A stretch of DNA of 64,000 bases from Pagrus major (Eukaryota > Chordata > Actinopteri > Spariformes > Sparidae), in contig NC_133237.1 in NCBI RefSeq assembly GCF_040436345.1, positions 23,131,749 to 23,195,748 on the forward strand. The letters are read 5' to 3'. Of the stretch, positions 61,549 through 64,000 are shown one piece after another (positions within the stretch are counted from its first letter, which is position 1; each line of letters begins with the position of its first letter). Position numbers and translations under genes: made by a program. The notes beneath the pieces were generated by a model. The model ran no database searches, had not been told where the DNA came from, and saw only the letters and a program-made list of their open reading frames with translations.

Positions 61549-63661
61549 TTATATATATATATTTTTTTACAAATGTTACAGTTTTAGGAATATCATTATT
61601 TAATTTAATTTAATTAATTAATTAATTTATTTGATTAGGACAATGCACATTAATCAACATATCAGCGAAAAGCATCAATGTAAATATGCCAGAGTTAGCA
61701 CAGCTGCTGAATTTCATCCGTTGTCCTAAGGCAGGTATCATAGAAAAAACATACAGACATTACACAATTAGATAAAACATGCAGAAATCTTACAAAAAAA
61801 ATTACATTTGTTTTTATCCCCTACTAGTTATGTTCCCTTGCTTTATTCACAGAGACTCCAGATAGAGTGTCACTCTCTGTCGTGGGTGATGGCCCAATGG
61901 TGGAGGGCACAGAGCGCCTGCTGGGTTGTGACATCATCAATGTGGCTCCCGTGCAGAACCTCACAGTGATTTGGTACCGAGACAATGAAACAATTCACAC
62001 AGAAACGTTTACGGAAACCAGTGTGACCCCGATCAGTGTGACCTCTATTTTCACAATCAATGTTGAGAGACATCACAATGGAGCAGTTTTCAGATGCGAG
62101 GCTGAGCTGCATCTTGGACCAGAAGTCCCACAGCAAGTCGATAAGTCACCACCATATCCTGCTGAAGTTCACTGTGAGTTTTTCCACTCATCTATTATTG
62201 CTCTATTATTTAAGTTGCTAAAAACCCCAGCACTAGTATAAATGTCTGATTAATGTATGGAATGTGAGTGCAGACTTGCTTGAGTTTATATTTCATTATG
62301 ATATAATAAGTTTTATTGTTTAGAATTACAAAAATATTTTTGTATGTTTCTTTGTTGAAAGTGAATATGAAGGTTATGTATAGTTGTACTTTTTCAGATC
62401 CTAAAACAAGATCTCAAGAGAATATCCCATCACATTTAACGTACTACAAGGAACTTTTAGCTGGTTATGAAACAGTCTCAGTTTAATAATTCTGCCTTTA
62501 TATGAATTACATAAGCTAATGAGACAATTAGTGAGAAGCTTGGCTATTTCTCAACAGTTATTAAAGTTTCTCTTTATGACTGACACCGAGTTGGATTGAA
62601 ACTTATGCAGGTTAGATAAGTCATAAGATTAAAACTATTTTTAATGGCGTAGTGCCCAGGATGAATTGAGAGGTCTCACAGCCTTAGGAAAGAAGCTGCT
62701 CTATAGTCTGGTGGTACAGCACTGATACAAAGTTTACTTTGCTTCAACCTCGTCATCTTTTGTCCAAAGGGGCCCCGAAGAATCAACTAAAAGTCAAAGT
62801 TCCATGTAGTAGCTTTAAATGAAGAATCTTGATGATAATTTGTAGCATGACTTTTCTACAGGAAAATTATATTTATTTTACTGAAGACATGACAGCATAC
62901 CATGAACTACAAATCAGGCTTACACAGTTGAAACTCTAAGTGACATGCCTTAGTAATCTGAGTCACCAGAGTGCAGTAAAGTCTATAACCTCTATATAAA
63001 AACCCCATATTTGCCTCATCAGATGCTCCTGAGTTCTTCCTCAAACCAGTTGTTGTCACTGTGGAAGAGGGTGGAAATGTCACCCTGACCTGTGAAGCTA
63101 GGGGGAACCCTCCTCCTGTCTTTACCTGGACCAGTACTGGAGTGAATATCAGGACAAACACGAGAGATCTGACCATCACTCAAGTAACAACCAACACAAC
63201 CTACAGATGCACAGCTGCCAATCACTTGGGAGCAACAACTCAGAACTTCGATGTTCGCGTGACGTCAAGGATAAACAGTGCACCCATGAATAGCCCTGAG
63301 GCACCAGCAGAAAGAGGTATACATCCTTTACATTAGTATACAGTCATTTCAATCATGCACCAAAATGAAGCTCTGATTTAATATGCATGTTTTCACTTGA
63401 CAGGTTGCCCCCTGATATTGATGCCTGCTGAAGTCGTGGTGAGATTTGGAGATCCAGTTTCAGTTAACTGCAGCATAGCATCAAACACAGATTTTTCGGG
63501 AATGGGCTGGGAGGCTGCATTTGGAGGCACAGGGTATGAAAAAAAGTCTTCTCTCACATGGACAGTTAAGAAACTGGAAGCGTGGGACATTAAGCCTCAG
63601 TGCTACATGACTCCGAAGAATGGCACGCAGTGCTTTATGACACCAGACGTCACTGTTTATA
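55734..63661 (+). CDS. ICAM-like Ig-superfamily adhesion receptor (3' end outside window)
   Basis: Eight exons are visible: 55734-55785 (signal peptide MLPLRMLGLLMLMILLCG), 57302-57583, 58424-58744, 59581-59871, 60507-60788, 61853-62173, 63023-63316 and 63404-63661. All junctions are phase 1 and join without a break for 700 codons; each exon after the first encodes one Ig-like domain. Domains run D1-D2-D3, D1'-D2'-D3', then a further ICAM-N-type domain (FGDPVSVNCS, GMGWEAAFGG, WDIKPQCY). D1 has the ICAM first-domain pattern (LNCSSSE, SDWNATAKC, TLEC). D3 is a typical I-set domain (GGNVTLTCEARGNPPPVFTW, YRCTAANHLG). Many NXS/T sites are present. Transmembrane and tail exons lie beyond 64000. 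The position next to angptl6 resembles the human ICAM cluster region. The exact orthologue is unclear, so no symbol is given; leukocyte or neural adhesion is inferred from family. Confidence 0.85.
55786..57301 (+). other. Intron 1 of the ICAM-like gene
   Basis: The intron is AT-rich; its last 600 bases (from about 56703) are the start of the duplicated unit. No other gene is seen. Confidence 0.6.
56703..59895. repeat. Tandem duplication unit 1 (ICAM-like domains D1-D3)
   Basis: The sequence from ACAGAAAACAGAATTATTTG to the GAGGCACCAGCAGAAAGAGG end of D3 is repeated at 59896-63335. Exon lengths are 282, 321 and 291 nt. Confidence 0.92.
61507..61563. repeat. (CA)n(TA)n microsatellite
   Basis: About 13 CA units run directly into TA units. 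It is absent from the matching intron of unit 1, where a TTTA run stands instead. Confidence 0.95.
61600..61795. repeat. Inserted fish repeat in unit 2 intron
   Basis: A block with GATTAGGACAATGCACATTA and TATGCCAGAGTTAGCA, a phrase I remember from dispersed fish repeats, interrupts the match to unit 1, so it arrived after the duplication or was lost from unit 1. Confidence 0.5.
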
Positions 63662-64000
63662 GTGAGTACTATCTTCTGTGTTCATGTTAAGGGGATTATC
63701 CTATAAAATGTTTGACACGATGATGTAAAGTAATGTTTACTGATAACAGAAACACTTTATAGTTCTTTAACAGTGCCATATTACAAGCAAAGTAAATTAT
63801 GGAAGATATGATAGTGTAAATCACTTTTTGTGGGCCATATGTGAGGGGATTGTAACGTAAATGAGAAGACTCTCTCGGTTGCCGATACAAGCCTGTGGAT
63901 GATATGTTTAAATTGTTTGATGCTGCCGCTAACAGAGAAGCAGTAGTTAACGTTAATCTTGAAATTAAGTCCTCTAACATAAACTAATAACCGTCTTCCA
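63662..64000 (+). other. Intron of the ICAM-like gene at the window edge
   Basis: No further exon is seen before the end. Confidence 0.6.

Larger units (their letters stand above)
59896..63335. repeat. Tandem duplication unit 2 (ICAM-like domains D1'-D3')
   Basis: Direct copy of 56703-59895 with exons of 282, 321 and 294 nt. It is longer by about 240 bases, mainly a CA/TA microsatellite and an inserted repeat piece at about 61600-61795 in the intron between D1' and D2'. Confidence 0.92.

Overview
This is a vertebrate nuclear window, almost certainly from a teleost fish. Genes are split into many short exons with GT-AG introns, proteins are closest to fish orthologues recalled from memory, and the intergenic DNA carries short repeats typical of spiny-rayed fish. 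The gene order s1pr2 - dnmt1 - eif3g - p2ry11 - ppan - angptl6 - ICAM-like matches the block around human 19p13.2.

Layout. 1-6.0 kb is non-coding DNA upstream of s1pr2, with one TTAA-flanked MITE. 6.06-7.19 kb is the single-exon s1pr2 coding region (+). 10.86-23.15 kb is a complete dnmt1 (+): 34 coding exons in phase, 1507 aa. 23.87-32.45 kb is one large repeat composite: a 5'-truncated LINE bracketed by a 13-bp target-site duplication, whose 3' coding end is split by a 21-bp minisatellite and two copies of a long inverted-repeat (foldback-like) element, the whole partly duplicated in tandem with a period near 4 kb. 32.87-35.63 kb is eif3g (-, 10 exons, 296 aa). 36.94-37.88 kb is p2ry11 (-, 314 aa). 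40.15-44.57 kb is ppan (-, 12 exons, 515 aa), whose introns hold four C/D-box snoRNA-like sequences of the SNORD105 type. 50.25-55.11 kb is angptl6 (+, 485 aa). 55.73 kb to the window edge is an ICAM-like Ig-superfamily gene (+, open at the 3' end) in which a three-domain module has been duplicated in tandem.

Functional themes. dnmt1 (maintenance methylation) has an E2F-type site just upstream. eif3g (translation initiation) and ppan (60S ribosome assembly, hosting rRNA-methylation guide RNAs) are growth genes. s1pr2 and p2ry11 are lipid- and nucleotide-sensing GPCRs, angptl6 is a secreted fibrinogen-domain factor, and the ICAM-like gene is a surface adhesion receptor.

Most notable: four SNORD105-like guides in two D-box registers predicted to target two neighbouring 18S nucleotides; duplicated ICAM exons that have diverged far more than their own introns, mostly by amino-acid changes; and the LINE/minisatellite/foldback composite. 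Splice sites were placed by hand from consensus and reading phase. Homology statements rest on memory of family sequences, not on searches.
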